DNA from: Duffyella gerundensis
GTDB lineage: Bacteria; Pseudomonadota; Gammaproteobacteria; Enterobacterales; Enterobacteriaceae
Length of the DNA: 64,000 nt
NCBI RefSeq assembly: GCF_001517405.1
Contig: NZ_LN907827.1
Span: 1,804,587-1,868,586, forward strand
Reading direction: 5' to 3'
Part shown: positions 1 through 9,121 of the stretch, piece after piece
How the letters are laid out: each line of letters begins with the position of its first letter
Numbering within the stretch: position 1 is the stretch's first letter
Translations under genes and position numbers: made by a program
Notes under the pieces: model-generated
Told to the model about the DNA's origin: nothing
Database searches by the model: none
Seen by the model: only the letters and a program-made list of their open reading frames with translations

Positions 1-2676
1 ATAAAAGATCAGCTCAATGCCTGGCTGAAGCCGTATGGCTTCTTTTTCTCACCGGAGCTTTCCACCAGCAACCGCGCTACGCTGGGCGGCATGATCAATA
101 CCGATGCCTCTGGCCAGGGATCGCTGGTGTATGGCAAAACGTCCGATCATGTGCTGGCCCTGCGTGCCGTGCTGTTGGGTGGGGAAATCCTTGATACGCG
201 AGCCATGCCGGTGGCGCTGGCCGAACAACTGGCGCAGGAGCAGACGCCGGAAGGGCGCATCTATGCCACGGTGCTGGAACGCTGCCGCGAGCAGCGCGCG
301 CTGATTGTGGAGAAGTTTCCGGCATTAAATCGCTTTCTGACCGGCTACGACCTGCGCCACGTGCTCAGCGACGATCTGCAAACCTTCGATCTGACCCGCA
401 TCCTGTGTGGCGCAGAAGGCACGCTGGCCTTTATCAGCGAAGCACGGCTGGATATCACGCCGATCCCAAAAGCGCGTCAGCTGGTGAATATCAAATACAA
501 CTCTTTTGATGCCGCATTGCGTAACGCGCCGTTGCTGGTCGAGGCGCAGGCGTTGTCGGTAGAGACCGTGGATTCAAAAGTGCTCAATCTGGCGCGGGAA
601 GATATCGTCTGGCATTCGGTGCGTGAGCTGATTGCAGATGTGCCGGATCAAGAGATGCTCGGCCTGAATATCGTTGAGTTTGCCGGTAACGACGTGGCGC
701 TGATCGACAGCCAGGTTAACGCGCTCTGTGCCCGGCTTGATGCGCTGATGGCGCAACAGGAAGCGGGCGTCATCGGTTATCAGCTCTGCGAGGACTTAGC
801 GGGGATTGAGCGTATCTATGCGATGCGCAAGAAAGCGGTTGGTCTGTTGGGCAATGCCAAAGGGCGCGCCAAACCCATTCCGTTTGTGGAAGATACCGCC
901 GTGCCGCCGCAGCATCTCGCCGACTATATCAGCGACTTTCGTGCGCTGCTGGACAGCCATGGCCTGAGTTATGGCATGTTTGGTCACGTTGATGCCGGCG
1001 TGCTGCATGTGCGACCCGCGTTAGACATGTGCGATCCGCAACAGGAGATGCTGATGAAGCAGATCTCCGATGAAGTGGTGGCACTGACCGCGCGCTATGG
1101 CGGATTACTGTGGGGCGAGCACGGTAAGGGATACCGCGCGCAATACAGTCCCGCCTTTTTTGGCGACACGCTGTACAACGAGCTGCGCCGCATCAAAGCT
1201 GCCTTTGATCCGCTGAACCGGCTGAATCCAGGTAAAATCTGTACGCCAATCGGCGTTGACGATCCGATGATGCCGGTTGATGGCGTCAAGCGCGGCACCT
1301 TTGATCGCCAGATTCCGGTGGCGGTACGCAGTGACTGGCGCGGCGCCATGGAGTGCAACGGTAACGGGCTGTGCTTTAATTTCGACGTACGCAGTCCGAT
1401 GTGTCCCTCAATGAAAATCACCGCGAACCGCATTCACTCGCCAAAAGGCCGGGCGACCTTGACCCGTGAATGGTTGCGATTGCTGGTGGAAAAGGGTGTC
1501 GATCCGCTGGAGCTGGAGCAGCATCTGCCGACGCGTTCGGTGAGCCTGCGCGCCTTGATCAGCCGCACGCGCAATAGTTGGTACGCCAGCAAAGGGGAAT
1601 ACGACTTTTCGCACGAGGTAAAGGAGGCGATGTCGGGCTGTCTGGCCTGCAAAGCCTGCTCTACCCAGTGCCCGATTAAGATCGACGTGCCTGGCTTCCG
1701 ATCGCGCTTCCTGCAGCTCTACCATACGCGCTACCTGCGCCCGGTAAGCGATCATCTGGTTGCGGGAGTGGAAACGTACGCGCCGCTGATGGCCAAAGCG
1801 CCGAAAGCGTTCAATTTCTTTCTGCGGCAGCCGTGGTTGCGTGAACTGAGCCGCCAGCATATTGGCATGGTGGATCTGCCGCTGCTTTCGTCGCCTTCAC
1901 TGAAGCAGCAGCTCTCCGGCCATCCCGCCTGCGCAATGACGCTGGAGCAACTGGAAGCCGAAAGCGCAGAGAAAAGAGCCAATCGTGTGTTGATCGTGCA
2001 GGATCCTTTCACCAGCTATTATGAAGCGCAACTGGTTAATGACTTTGTTCGCCTGGTCGAAAAGCTGGGTTACCAGCCGGTGCTGCTGCCATTTTCACCA
2101 AACGGCAAGGCTCAGCACGTGAAAGGATTTTTACAACGCTTTGCCCGCACCGCCGAAAAAACCGCCGATTTCCTGCGCCGTGTGGCACGGCTGGGTGCGC
2201 CGATGGTGGGCGTCGATCCGGCGACGGTACTCTGTTATCGCGATGAGTATCAGCAGACGCTGGGCGACAAGCGCGGCGAGTTCTCGGTCTTGATGGTGCA
2301 GGAGTGGCTGAGTGAGGTACTTGCGCCGCGGGCAGTTCAGCCGCAGACCGGTGAATCCTGGTATCTGTTTGCGCATTGTACCGAAGTCACTGCCTTGCCG
2401 GCGTCACCAAATCAGTGGCAGGGCATTTTTGCTCGCTTTGGCGCCACGCTGGAAAACGTTAGCGTCGGCTGTTGCGGCATGGCGGGAACCTATGGGCACG
2501 AGACCAAAAACCTTGAAAATTCGCTGGGTATTTATGCGCTGTCGTGGCATCCGCAGATGCAGCGGTTGCCGCGTCAGCGTTGCCTGGCTACCGGCTATTC
2601 CTGCCGCAGCCAGGTGAAAAGAATTGAGGGTAATGGCGTGAGACATCCGTTACAGGCGCTGCTGGAAATGGTATAA
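1..2676 (+). CDS. ydiJ: YdiJ, FAD/Fe-S D-2-hydroxyglutarate dehydrogenase family (5' truncated by window)
   Basis: The reading frame is open from base 1, so the gene starts upstream; 891 codons are visible, against about 1018 residues in the E. coli protein. The visible part holds the end of the FAD-binding (BBE/PCMH-like) domain, the FAD-oxidase C-terminal domain, then a ferredoxin-like cysteine cluster (GCLACKACSTQCP, coded around 1636-1674) and a C-terminal glycolate-oxidase-like GCCG motif near 2470. Family knowledge: YdiJ oxidises D-2-hydroxyglutarate and passes electrons through Fe-S centres. It lies just upstream of the suf operon, as in E. coli, but menI (ydiI), which usually follows, is missing. 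It converges on the next gene with a 19-bp gap and no clear terminator. Confidence 0.93.
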   Translation: MKDQLNAWLKPYGFFFSPELSTSNRATLGGMINTDASGQGSLVYGKTSDHVLALRAVLLGGEILDTRAMPVALAEQLAQEQTPEGRIYATVLERCREQRALIVEKFPALNRFLTGYDLRHVLSDDLQTFDLTRILCGAEGTLAFISEARLDITPIPKARQLVNIKYNSFDAALRNAPLLVEAQALSVETVDSKVLNLAREDIVWHSVRELIADVPDQEMLGLNIVEFAGNDVALIDSQVNALCARLDALMAQQEAGVIGYQLCEDLAGIERIYAMRKKAVGLLGNAKGRAKPIPFVEDTAVPPQHLADYISDFRALLDSHGLSYGMFGHVDAGVLHVRPALDMCDPQQEMLMKQISDEVVALTARYGGLLWGEHGKGYRAQYSPAFFGDTLYNELRRIKAAFDPLNRLNPGKICTPIGVDDPMMPVDGVKRGTFDRQIPVAVRSDWRGAMECNGNGLCFNFDVRSPMCPSMKITANRIHSPKGRATLTREWLRLLVEKGVDPLELEQHLPTRSVSLRALISRTRNSWYASKGEYDFSHEVKEAMSGCLACKACSTQCPIKIDVPGFRSRFLQLYHTRYLRPVSDHLVAGVETYAPLMAKAPKAFNFFLRQPWLRELSRQHIGMVDLPLLSSPSLKQQLSGHPACAMTLEQLEAESAEKRANRVLIVQDPFTSYYEAQLVNDFVRLVEKLGYQPVLLPFSPNGKAQHVKGFLQRFARTAEKTADFLRRVARLGAPMVGVDPATVLCYRDEYQQTLGDKRGEFSVLMVQEWLSEVLAPRAVQPQTGESWYLFAHCTEVTALPASPNQWQGIFARFGATLENVSVGCCGMAGTYGHETKNLENSLGIYALSWHPQMQRLPRQRCLATGYSCRSQVKRIEGNGVRHPLQALLEMV

Positions 2677-2695
2677 TTTTTGTTACGCGTATGTG

Positions 2696-3100
2696 CTAGA
2701 AAATCGAACCGGCGTGTTTAACAAAATCGCTCTGTAACGTAGTGGCTTTGTCCCAGTGGCCGGTCTGTGCCAGGTGATGGCACAGACGGGTCAGTGACAA
2801 CCGGGCCAGCTGATAGGCCTGAACGCGGAATAACTGTTCACGCTCGGGATTACTCATTTCCTGCACCAGTCGATGATGCAGTTTGCCCAGCGCATGCAGG
2901 TAGCTCTGGTCGTCGCCGTTCAGTTGACAAATTTCTGCCATATCGAGACAGGTATCATTGAAGCGTCGCAGCTGTTCGATACCAGCGCCGGAGCGATCAA
3001 GTCGGGCCTGCGCCATGTAAAAATCGACGGTGATATCGCGGACAGAAAACTTGTAGTCGTCAATTTTATGCTGCAACCAGGCGGACACGGACCGATTCAT
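2696..3100 (-). CDS. Hypothetical 134-aa protein behind a Fur box
   Basis: I do not recognise this protein. It is a soluble, probably alpha-helical 134-residue product without signal peptide, transmembrane segment or cysteine cluster (three scattered Cys). The start is supported by an AGGAGAG ribosome site 6 nt upstream of ATG. A near-consensus Fur operator (3114-3132) sits directly in front of the ribosome site, so iron-dependent repression is very likely. It is divergent from sufA, which also has a Fur-like palindrome, and occupies the place of E. coli menI/ydiH. A role in iron or Fe-S homeostasis is inference from regulation and neighbourhood only. Confidence 0.72.
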   Translation of the reverse strand: MNRSVSAWLQHKIDDYKFSVRDITVDFYMAQARLDRSGAGIEQLRRFNDTCLDMAEICQLNGDDQSYLHALGKLHHRLVQEMSNPEREQLFRVQAYQLARLSLTRLCHHLAQTGHWDKATTLQSDFVKHAGSIF

Positions 3101-3489
3101 GACGCACTCTCCTGCTAATGAGAATCATTATCATAATAACCTACGCGATTTTTAGCGATCGCGCGAGCAAAGTTTTATCGATAAATGCTACCTGTCAGAA
3201 AAATTGATATTAACAATCCAGACGCATCGGTAAGGGCGTAAACTGATTATTATTCTCAATAAGCATCAAGATGTCTTCGGTGACTTATTGATATATAATG
3301 GAATTATAAAACCAGCATAGCGCTTTTTTGGTGGATCAGACCGCTGATTTAAGCGTCTATTCTTAAATATTAGCCGTAAAAAAAGCCGTTTCGCCTTTAT
3401 CCCTGCAAAACAAGAGGTTGAAGTGATAATTGTTATCACTACCATAGGGGTATCAGCCAAACCAGGCTACGCATCATGAGGTACAGCAT
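3101..3489. promoter_or_regulatory. suf operon control region (divergent intergenic)
   Basis: This 389-bp AT-rich gap separates the Fur-boxed unknown gene from sufA. It contains the 3114-3132 Fur box and a second palindrome, GTGATAATTGTTATCAC at 3423-3439, made of two perfect 7-bp arms around TTG; this resembles a Fur operator close to the sufA start. In E. coli this region integrates Fur, IscR, OxyR and IHF; OxyR, IscR and IHF sites cannot be placed here with confidence by eye. No coding sequence is apparent. Confidence 0.6.
3114..3132. promoter_or_regulatory. Fur box
   Basis: The 19-mer matches the classical GATAATGATAATCATTATC palindrome at 17 of 19 positions. It lies 14 bp upstream of the start codon of the unknown 134-aa gene, so bound Fe-Fur would block its transcription. 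Confidence 0.85.
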
Positions 3490-3864
3490 ATGGCAACAGC
3501 AAATCCTGCATCTTTCTCTCCGGATGATTTTGTCTGGAAAGGACTCACGCTGACGGACTCAGCGGCAACGCAAATTCTCAACCTTGTCGCTACCGATCCG
3601 GCAGTCAGCGGTTTACGTCTTGGCATTAAGCAATCCGGTTGTGCCGGGTTCGGCTATACCATGGATTTGGTGAGCGCCGCCGAAGAGGATGACCTGGAGT
3701 TCACGCACAACGGCGCCTCGCTGTTTGTGCCGCTTCAGGCGATGCCTTTCATCGACGGCACCGAAGTGGATTTTGTCCGCGAAGGCCTGAACCAGATCTT
3801 TAAATTCAATAACCCTAAAGCCCAACACGCCTGCGGATGTGGTGAGAGCTTTGGCGTCGAGTAA
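3490..3864 (+). CDS. sufA: SufA, A-type Fe-S cluster carrier
   Basis: First gene of sufABCDSE. The 124-residue HesB/IscA-family protein has the three invariant cluster ligands Cys51 (QSGCAGFGY), Cys115 and Cys117 (HACGCGE). Family role: accepts a Fe-S cluster from the SufBCD scaffold and delivers it to apo-proteins. ATG follows GAGG at 9 nt. The gap to sufB is only 7 bp. A Fur-like palindrome at 3423-3439 lies about 50 bp upstream, consistent with induction by iron starvation. Confidence 0.96.
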   Translation: MATANPASFSPDDFVWKGLTLTDSAATQILNLVATDPAVSGLRLGIKQSGCAGFGYTMDLVSAAEEDDLEFTHNGASLFVPLQAMPFIDGTEVDFVREGLNQIFKFNNPKAQHACGCGESFGVE

Positions 3865-3871
3865 TAGCGAT

Positions 3872-5368
3872 ATGTCACAAAACAGCGAAACCCCAGATGA
3901 TGTACAGGTATGGGATGGCGGCCGTCTGAAGTACAAAGAGGGCTTCTTTACCCAGCTTGAAACCGATGAAATGGCCAACGGCATCAACGAGGACGTGGTG
4001 CGGGCAATTTCTGCCAAGCGTAACGAACCCGAGTGGATGCTGGAGTTCCGGCTCAAGGCTTATCATGCCTGGACGCAAATGGAAGAGCCGCACTGGCTGA
4101 AGGCGAACTACGCCGGCCTGAACTATCAGGATTACAGCTACTATTCTGCGCCGTCATGCGGTAACTGCGACGACAGCTGTGCATCGGAGCCGGGCGCGAC
4201 CCAGACCGATGGCAGTCATCCCAACAGTAACTACCTGACGCAGGAAGTGGAAGACGCCTTTAATCAGCTGGGCGTGCCGGTTCGCGAAGGCCGTGAAGTT
4301 GCGGTAGATGCCATTTTTGACTCGGTATCGGTGTCAACCACCTACCGCGGCAAGCTGGCGGAACAGGGCATCATCTTCTGCTCATTCGGCGAAGCGATTC
4401 ACGATCACCCGGAGCTGGTGCAGAAATATCTCGGTACCGTGGTTCCACACAACGACAACTTCTTTGCGGCGCTGAACTCAGCGGTGGCCTCTGACGGCAC
4501 CTTTGTTTACATCCCGAAAGGCGTGCGTTGCCCGATGGAGCTTTCCACCTATTTCCGCATCAACGCTGCCAAAACCGGCCAGTTTGAGCGCACCATCCTG
4601 ATCGCTGACGAAGACAGCTACGTCAGCTACATCGAAGGCTGCTCGGCGCCGGTACGTGACAGCTATCAGCTGCACGCGGCGGTTGTGGAAGTGATCATTC
4701 ACAAAAATGCCGAAGTGAAATATTCCACCGTGCAGAACTGGTTTGCCGGCGGCGAAGCTGAAGGCGGCATTCTGAACTTCGTGACCAAGCGCGCCCTGTG
4801 CGAAGGCGATCACAGCAAGATGTCCTGGACGCAGTCTGAAACCGGTTCAGCAATCACCTGGAAATACCCAAGCGTGGTGTTGAAAGGGGATTATTCGATT
4901 GGTGAATTCTACTCGGTGGCGTTGACCAGTGGCCGTCAGCAGGCGGATACCGGCACCAAAATGATTCACATCGGTAAAAACACCAAATCGACCATTATCT
5001 CTAAAGGGATTTCTGCCGGTAAAAGTCAGAATACCTATCGCGGTCTGGTGAAGATCATGCCGACCGCGACCAATGCGCGTAATTTCACCCAGTGTGATTC
5101 GATGCTGATTGGCGCGGAGTGTGGTGCGCATACCTTCCCGTATGTGGAAACGCGCAACAATAGCGCGCAGCTGGAGCATGAAGCGACCACCTCACGTATC
5201 GGTGAAGATCAGCTGTTCTATTGTCTGCAGCGTGGCATCAGCGAAGATGACGCCATATCCATGATTGTAAACGGCTTCTGTAAAGATGTTTTCTCCGAGC
5301 TGCCGCTTGAGTTTGCCGTCGAAGCACAAAAATTGTTGGCTATCAGCCTTGAACATAGTGTGGGCTAA
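3872..5368 (+). CDS. sufB: SufB, Fe-S assembly scaffold subunit
   Basis: 498 residues, almost identical throughout to E. coli SufB. The start is set at MSQNSETPDD, which aligns with the E. coli N-terminus and lies 7 bp after the sufA stop; a longer in-frame start at 3839 would overlap sufA. Family knowledge: SufB, with SufC and SufD, forms the cytosolic SufBC2D complex that receives persulfide sulfur from SufE and builds the cluster. A conserved Cys-rich segment (PSCGNCDDSC) lies near residue 90, and the functional beta-helix core and C-terminal helical domain are complete. Confidence 0.96.
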   Translation: MSQNSETPDDVQVWDGGRLKYKEGFFTQLETDEMANGINEDVVRAISAKRNEPEWMLEFRLKAYHAWTQMEEPHWLKANYAGLNYQDYSYYSAPSCGNCDDSCASEPGATQTDGSHPNSNYLTQEVEDAFNQLGVPVREGREVAVDAIFDSVSVSTTYRGKLAEQGIIFCSFGEAIHDHPELVQKYLGTVVPHNDNFFAALNSAVASDGTFVYIPKGVRCPMELSTYFRINAAKTGQFERTILIADEDSYVSYIEGCSAPVRDSYQLHAAVVEVIIHKNAEVKYSTVQNWFAGGEAEGGILNFVTKRALCEGDHSKMSWTQSETGSAITWKYPSVVLKGDYSIGEFYSVALTSGRQQADTGTKMIHIGKNTKSTIISKGISAGKSQNTYRGLVKIMPTATNARNFTQCDSMLIGAECGAHTFPYVETRNNSAQLEHEATTSRIGEDQLFYCLQRGISEDDAISMIVNGFCKDVFSELPLEFAVEAQKLLAISLEHSVG

Positions 5369-5415
5369 TTGATAGCGCATTACCCGTTGCCGGAAAGCAA
5401 TGTGAAGGATAATTT

Positions 5416-6162
5416 ATGTTAAGTATTAAAGATTTACAGGTTAGCGTTGAAGACAAGGAAATCCTGCGTGGTTTGAACCTGGAAGTGAAGCCAGGCGAAG
5501 TGCACGCCATCATGGGGCCAAACGGCTCGGGTAAAAGTACCTTGTCTGCCACGCTGGCTGGCCGTGAAGATTATGAAGTCACCAGCGGATCGGTGGCGTT
5601 CAACGGCAAAGATCTGCTGGAACTTTCTCCGGAAGATCGCGCTGGCGAAGGCATCTTTATGGCGTTTCAGTACCCGGTTGAAATTCCCGGCGTCAGCAAC
5701 CAGTTTTTCCTGCAAACCTCGGTTAACGCCGTGCGTAAATACCGTCAGCAGGGTGAACTGGATCGCTTTGACTTCCAGGACTTCATCGAAGAGAAGATCG
5801 ACCTGCTGAAAATGCCTCAGGATTTGCTGACGCGCTCAGTAAACGTTGGCTTCTCCGGCGGTGAGAAAAAGCGTAACGATATTCTGCAGATGGCTGCCCT
5901 TGAGCCGCAGCTCTGTATTCTTGACGAGACTGACTCCGGCCTCGACATTGATGCCCTGAAAATCGTGGCTAACGGCGTGAACACGCTGCGCGACGGCAAG
6001 CGTTCATTCATCATTGTGACGCACTATCAGCGCATCCTGGATTACATCAAGCCAGATTTCGTGCACGTGCTCTATCAGGGCAAGATTGTGAAATCAGGCG
6101 ATTTCTCGCTGGTTAAACAGTTGGAGGAGCAAGGCTATGGCTGGCTTACCGACGAAGAGTGA
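5416..6162 (+). CDS. sufC: SufC, ABC-type ATPase of the SufBCD complex
   Basis: 248 residues with a complete nucleotide-binding domain: Walker A GPNGSGKST (34-42), Q-loop near 85, signature FSGGEKKR (146-153), Walker B CILDE with catalytic Glu171, and H-loop His203. Family role: soluble ATPase that drives conformational change of SufB-SufD; it has no transport role. The 3' end overlaps sufD by 26 bp, indicating translational coupling inside the suf operon. Confidence 0.96.
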   Translation: MLSIKDLQVSVEDKEILRGLNLEVKPGEVHAIMGPNGSGKSTLSATLAGREDYEVTSGSVAFNGKDLLELSPEDRAGEGIFMAFQYPVEIPGVSNQFFLQTSVNAVRKYRQQGELDRFDFQDFIEEKIDLLKMPQDLLTRSVNVGFSGGEKKRNDILQMAALEPQLCILDETDSGLDIDALKIVANGVNTLRDGKRSFIIVTHYQRILDYIKPDFVHVLYQGKIVKSGDFSLVKQLEEQGYGWLTDEE

Positions 6163-7414
6163 AACCGCGCTGCAACAGTGGCACCATCTGTTTGAATCGC
6201 GTGGCGACGCGCGCTCATTACAGGCTCAGGAGCACTGGCAGCAGCTGATGCGTGAAGGCTTGCCTACGCGCAAAAGCGAGCACTGGAAATATACGCCGCT
6301 GGATAACCTGCTCGGCCAGCAGTTCGTGCTGCCTGAGGTCGCTGAACTTGATGCGGCTCAGCTGCAGGCAATTTCGCTGCCGCTGGAAGCGGTGCGTCTG
6401 GTCTATCTGGACGGTGCGTTTCAGCCGTCGTTGAGCGACAGCGAATACGATCTGTTCGATATTCAGCTTTCTCAGGCGGCGCAGCGTCGTGCCTTGCCAG
6501 CGCCAGTTCAGCCTGAAGTGTTTCTGCACCTCACTGAAAGTCTGGCTGAACAGGTTACGTCGATTCGCGTTCCGCGTGGAACAACGCCTGCTCGTCCGCT
6601 TTACCTGCTGCATATCAGCAGCGGCGACGACAGCAAGTTGAACACCGTGCATTATCGCCATCATCTGCAGCTGGAAGAGGGCGCTGAAGCGCAGGTTATC
6701 GAGCATTACGTTACCCTGAATGGCAAAGCGCACTTTACCGGTTCACGACTGACCATGGCGGTAGGCGATAACGCCCGTCTGACGCACACCAAGCTGGCAT
6801 TTGAAGATGCTGCCAGTTTCCACTTCGCGCATAACGATGTGGTTGCCGGCCGTGACGCACAGATCAACAGCCAGAGCTTCCTGTTGGGTGCGGGCCTGTC
6901 GCGTCATCACACCAGCGCGCAGCTGAACGGCGAAAATACCAACCTGCAGATTAATAGTCTGGTGCTGCCGGTGGGTAATGAAGTCTGCGATACCCGCACC
7001 TGGCTTGAGCACAACAAAGGCTATTGTCAGAGCCGTCAGCAGCACAAAGTGATTGTGCGCGACAAAGCGAAAGCGGTATTTAACGGCCTAATCAAAGTGG
7101 CGAAGCATGCACTGAAAACTGACGGACAGATGACCAACAACAACCTGTTGCTGGGACGTTTGTCTGAGGTCGATACCAAGCCGCAGCTGGAAATTTATGC
7201 TGACGACGTCAAGTGTAGCCACGGCGCGACCATTGGCCGTATCGACGATGAACAGATGTTTTACCTGCGCTCGCGCGGTATCGCTGAAGAAGCGGCCGAG
7301 CAGATGATTATCTACGCGTTTGCCGCCGAGCTAACCGAAGCGATTGCTGATGACGTGCTGAAAGCCAGCGTGATGCAGCGTATCGCAGACCGTTTTCCTG
7401 GAGGAGTGGCATGA
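6137..7414 (+). CDS. sufD: SufD, Fe-S assembly scaffold subunit
   Basis: 425 residues; the N-terminus [15 protein letters not shown] matches E. coli SufD. Paralogue of SufB with the same beta-helix core and C-terminal helical domain (HGATIG and FYLRSRGI segments are conserved). Family role: partner of SufB in SufBC2D, needed for iron acquisition during cluster assembly. It begins inside sufC (26-bp overlap) and overlaps sufS by 4 bp (ATGA), so the middle of the operon is tightly coupled. Confidence 0.95.
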   Translation: MAGLPTKSETALQQWHHLFESRGDARSLQAQEHWQQLMREGLPTRKSEHWKYTPLDNLLGQQFVLPEVAELDAAQLQAISLPLEAVRLVYLDGAFQPSLSDSEYDLFDIQLSQAAQRRALPAPVQPEVFLHLTESLAEQVTSIRVPRGTTPARPLYLLHISSGDDSKLNTVHYRHHLQLEEGAEAQVIEHYVTLNGKAHFTGSRLTMAVGDNARLTHTKLAFEDAASFHFAHNDVVAGRDAQINSQSFLLGAGLSRHHTSAQLNGENTNLQINSLVLPVGNEVCDTRTWLEHNKGYCQSRQQHKVIVRDKAKAVFNGLIKVAKHALKTDGQMTNNNLLLGRLSEVDTKPQLEIYADDVKCSHGATIGRIDDEQMFYLRSRGIAEEAAEQMIIYAFAAELTEAIADDVLKASVMQRIADRFPGGVA

Positions 7415-8631
7415 GTTACGATCTGGCGCGCATCAGGGCAGAATTTCCGATTTTGTCCCGTGAAGTCAATGGTCAGCCGCTGGCTTATCTCGACAGTGCG
7501 GCCAGCGCGCAACGCCCTTTGGCGGTCATTGACGCCGAAAGTTATTTTTATCAGCACGGCTATGCGGCGGTTCACCGCGGCATTCATACGCTGAGTGCTG
7601 AAGCGACCACCGCGATGGAACATGTGCGCAGCCAGGCTGCGCGCTTCCTGAACGCCGGTTCTGCCGATGAAATCATCTTTGTTAAGGGCACCACGGAAGG
7701 CATCAATCTGGTTGCCAACTGCTGGGGCCTGAGCCAGCTGAAAGCGGGGGATAATGTCATTATCACCGCTATGGAACATCACGCCAACATCGTGCCGTGG
7801 CAGATGGTGGCGGAACGCACCGGCGCTGAAATTCGCGTGCTGCCGTTAACGGAAAATGGCGAACTGGACATCGATCGCCTCGATGGCCTGATCGACAGCC
7901 GTTCACGTCTGCTGGCCGTTACCCACGTTTCTAACGTGCTGGGCACGGTTAACCCGGTCAAGGCGCTGGTGGCGAAAGCCAAAGCGGCCGGACTGGTAAC
8001 GCTGATTGATGGCGCACAGGCGGTAATGCATGACAAGGTTGACGTGCAGGATATCGACTGTGACTTCTACGTCTTCTCTGGTCACAAGCTGTATGGCCCT
8101 AACGGTATTGGTATTCTCTATGGCCGTCAGGCGCTGTTAGAGCAGATGCCACCCTGGATGGGCGGTGGGGCGATGATCGATACCGTGGTGCTACCCGTGG
8201 GCACCACTTACGGCAAATCGCCATGGCGTTTTGAAGCAGGCACGCCTAACACCGGCGGCATTATTGGTCTGGGTGCCGCCTTTGCCTGGATCGAGACGCT
8301 GGGCCTGCCCGCCATCAAGGCGCATGAACGCTCGCTGATGCGTTATGCACTCGACAAACTGGCGTCGGTGCCTGACCTGATTATCTACGGTCCAACCGAG
8401 CGTGCTGGTGTGATCGCGTTTAACCTCGGTAAGCATCACGCGTATGACGTTGGCAGCTTCCTGGATCAGTATGGCATTGCCATTCGTACCGGCCACCACT
8501 GCGCCATGCCACTGATGCAGCACTACGGCGTGCCGGCCATGTGTCGTGCCTCTTTCGCGCTCTACAACAGCGAAGAGGAAGCCGACCGTCTGGCTGCTGG
8601 TTTGACACGTATTCAACGTCTGCTCGGCTAA
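7411..8631 (+). CDS. sufS: SufS, cysteine desulfurase
   Basis: 406 residues, the same length as E. coli SufS. PLP lysine is Lys226 (FSGHKLYGP) and the persulfide-forming catalytic cysteine is Cys364 (RTGHHCAMP). Family role: group II class V aminotransferase fold enzyme that removes sulfur from L-cysteine as persulfide and passes it to SufE. The start overlaps the sufD stop by ATGA. sufE follows after 22 bp with a GGAGG site. Confidence 0.96.
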   Translation: MSYDLARIRAEFPILSREVNGQPLAYLDSAASAQRPLAVIDAESYFYQHGYAAVHRGIHTLSAEATTAMEHVRSQAARFLNAGSADEIIFVKGTTEGINLVANCWGLSQLKAGDNVIITAMEHHANIVPWQMVAERTGAEIRVLPLTENGELDIDRLDGLIDSRSRLLAVTHVSNVLGTVNPVKALVAKAKAAGLVTLIDGAQAVMHDKVDVQDIDCDFYVFSGHKLYGPNGIGILYGRQALLEQMPPWMGGGAMIDTVVLPVGTTYGKSPWRFEAGTPNTGGIIGLGAAFAWIETLGLPAIKAHERSLMRYALDKLASVPDLIIYGPTERAGVIAFNLGKHHAYDVGSFLDQYGIAIRTGHHCAMPLMQHYGVPAMCRASFALYNSEEEADRLAAGLTRIQRLLG

Positions 8632-8653
8632 CGGGCAGGCAAGGGAGGAAGGG

Positions 8654-9070
8654 ATGGCAAATTTGCCGGACAGAGAAAGGCTGGTTCGCAACTTTAATCG
8701 GTGCGCTAACTGGGAAGAAAAATACCTTTATATGATTGAGTTAGGCGGTCGCTTACCAGAACTGTCTGATTCTTTGCGCCAGCCGGAGAATGCCATTTCC
8801 GGCTGTCAGAGCCAGGTATGGATCGTCATGGAGCCCCATGAGGATGGTACGCTGAGCTTGCTGGGTGACAGCGATGCTGCAATCGTTAAAGGCTTGATGG
8901 CTATCGTTTTTATTCTGTATGATCGGCTCACGCCGCAGGAGATTACCACCTTCGAACTGCGCCCGTGGTTTGAAGAACTGGCGTTGACTCAGCACCTGAC
9001 GCCAACGCGTTCTCAGGGGCTGGAAGCGATGATCCGCGCTATTTTGAACAAGGCGCAGGCGCTCAGCTAG
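8654..9070 (+). CDS. sufE: SufE, sulfur acceptor for SufS
   Basis: 138 residues, with the acceptor cysteine at Cys51 (ISGCQSQVW) as in E. coli. Family role: activates SufS, takes its persulfide and hands it to SufB. Last gene of the suf operon. A hairpin at 9087-9113 lies just downstream and could end or attenuate the transcript before ldtE. Confidence 0.96.
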   Translation: MANLPDRERLVRNFNRCANWEEKYLYMIELGGRLPELSDSLRQPENAISGCQSQVWIVMEPHEDGTLSLLGDSDAAIVKGLMAIVFILYDRLTPQEITTFELRPWFEELALTQHLTPTRSQGLEAMIRAILNKAQALS

Positions 9071-9086
9071 CTACACCTTCCTTGTG

Positions 9087-9113
9087 CACCTCGTTATGAT
9101 AGGTAATGAGGTG
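9087..9113 (+). promoter_or_regulatory. Hairpin sequestering the ldtE ribosome site
   Basis: Ten-base arms CACCTCGTTA and TAATGAGGTG pair with a single G-U wobble around a 7-nt loop. The 3' arm contains GAGGTG, the only good Shine-Dalgarno for ldtE (8 nt before ATG 9122). It may work as a weak terminator after sufE, as translational control of ldtE, or both; only the pairing itself is seen directly. Confidence 0.5.
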
Positions 9114-9121
9114 TTTCACTA

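Noticed and set aside
3839..3871. Longer sufB start inside sufA
   Set aside because: The extra residues do not align with SufB; the ATG at 3872 matches the family N-terminus.
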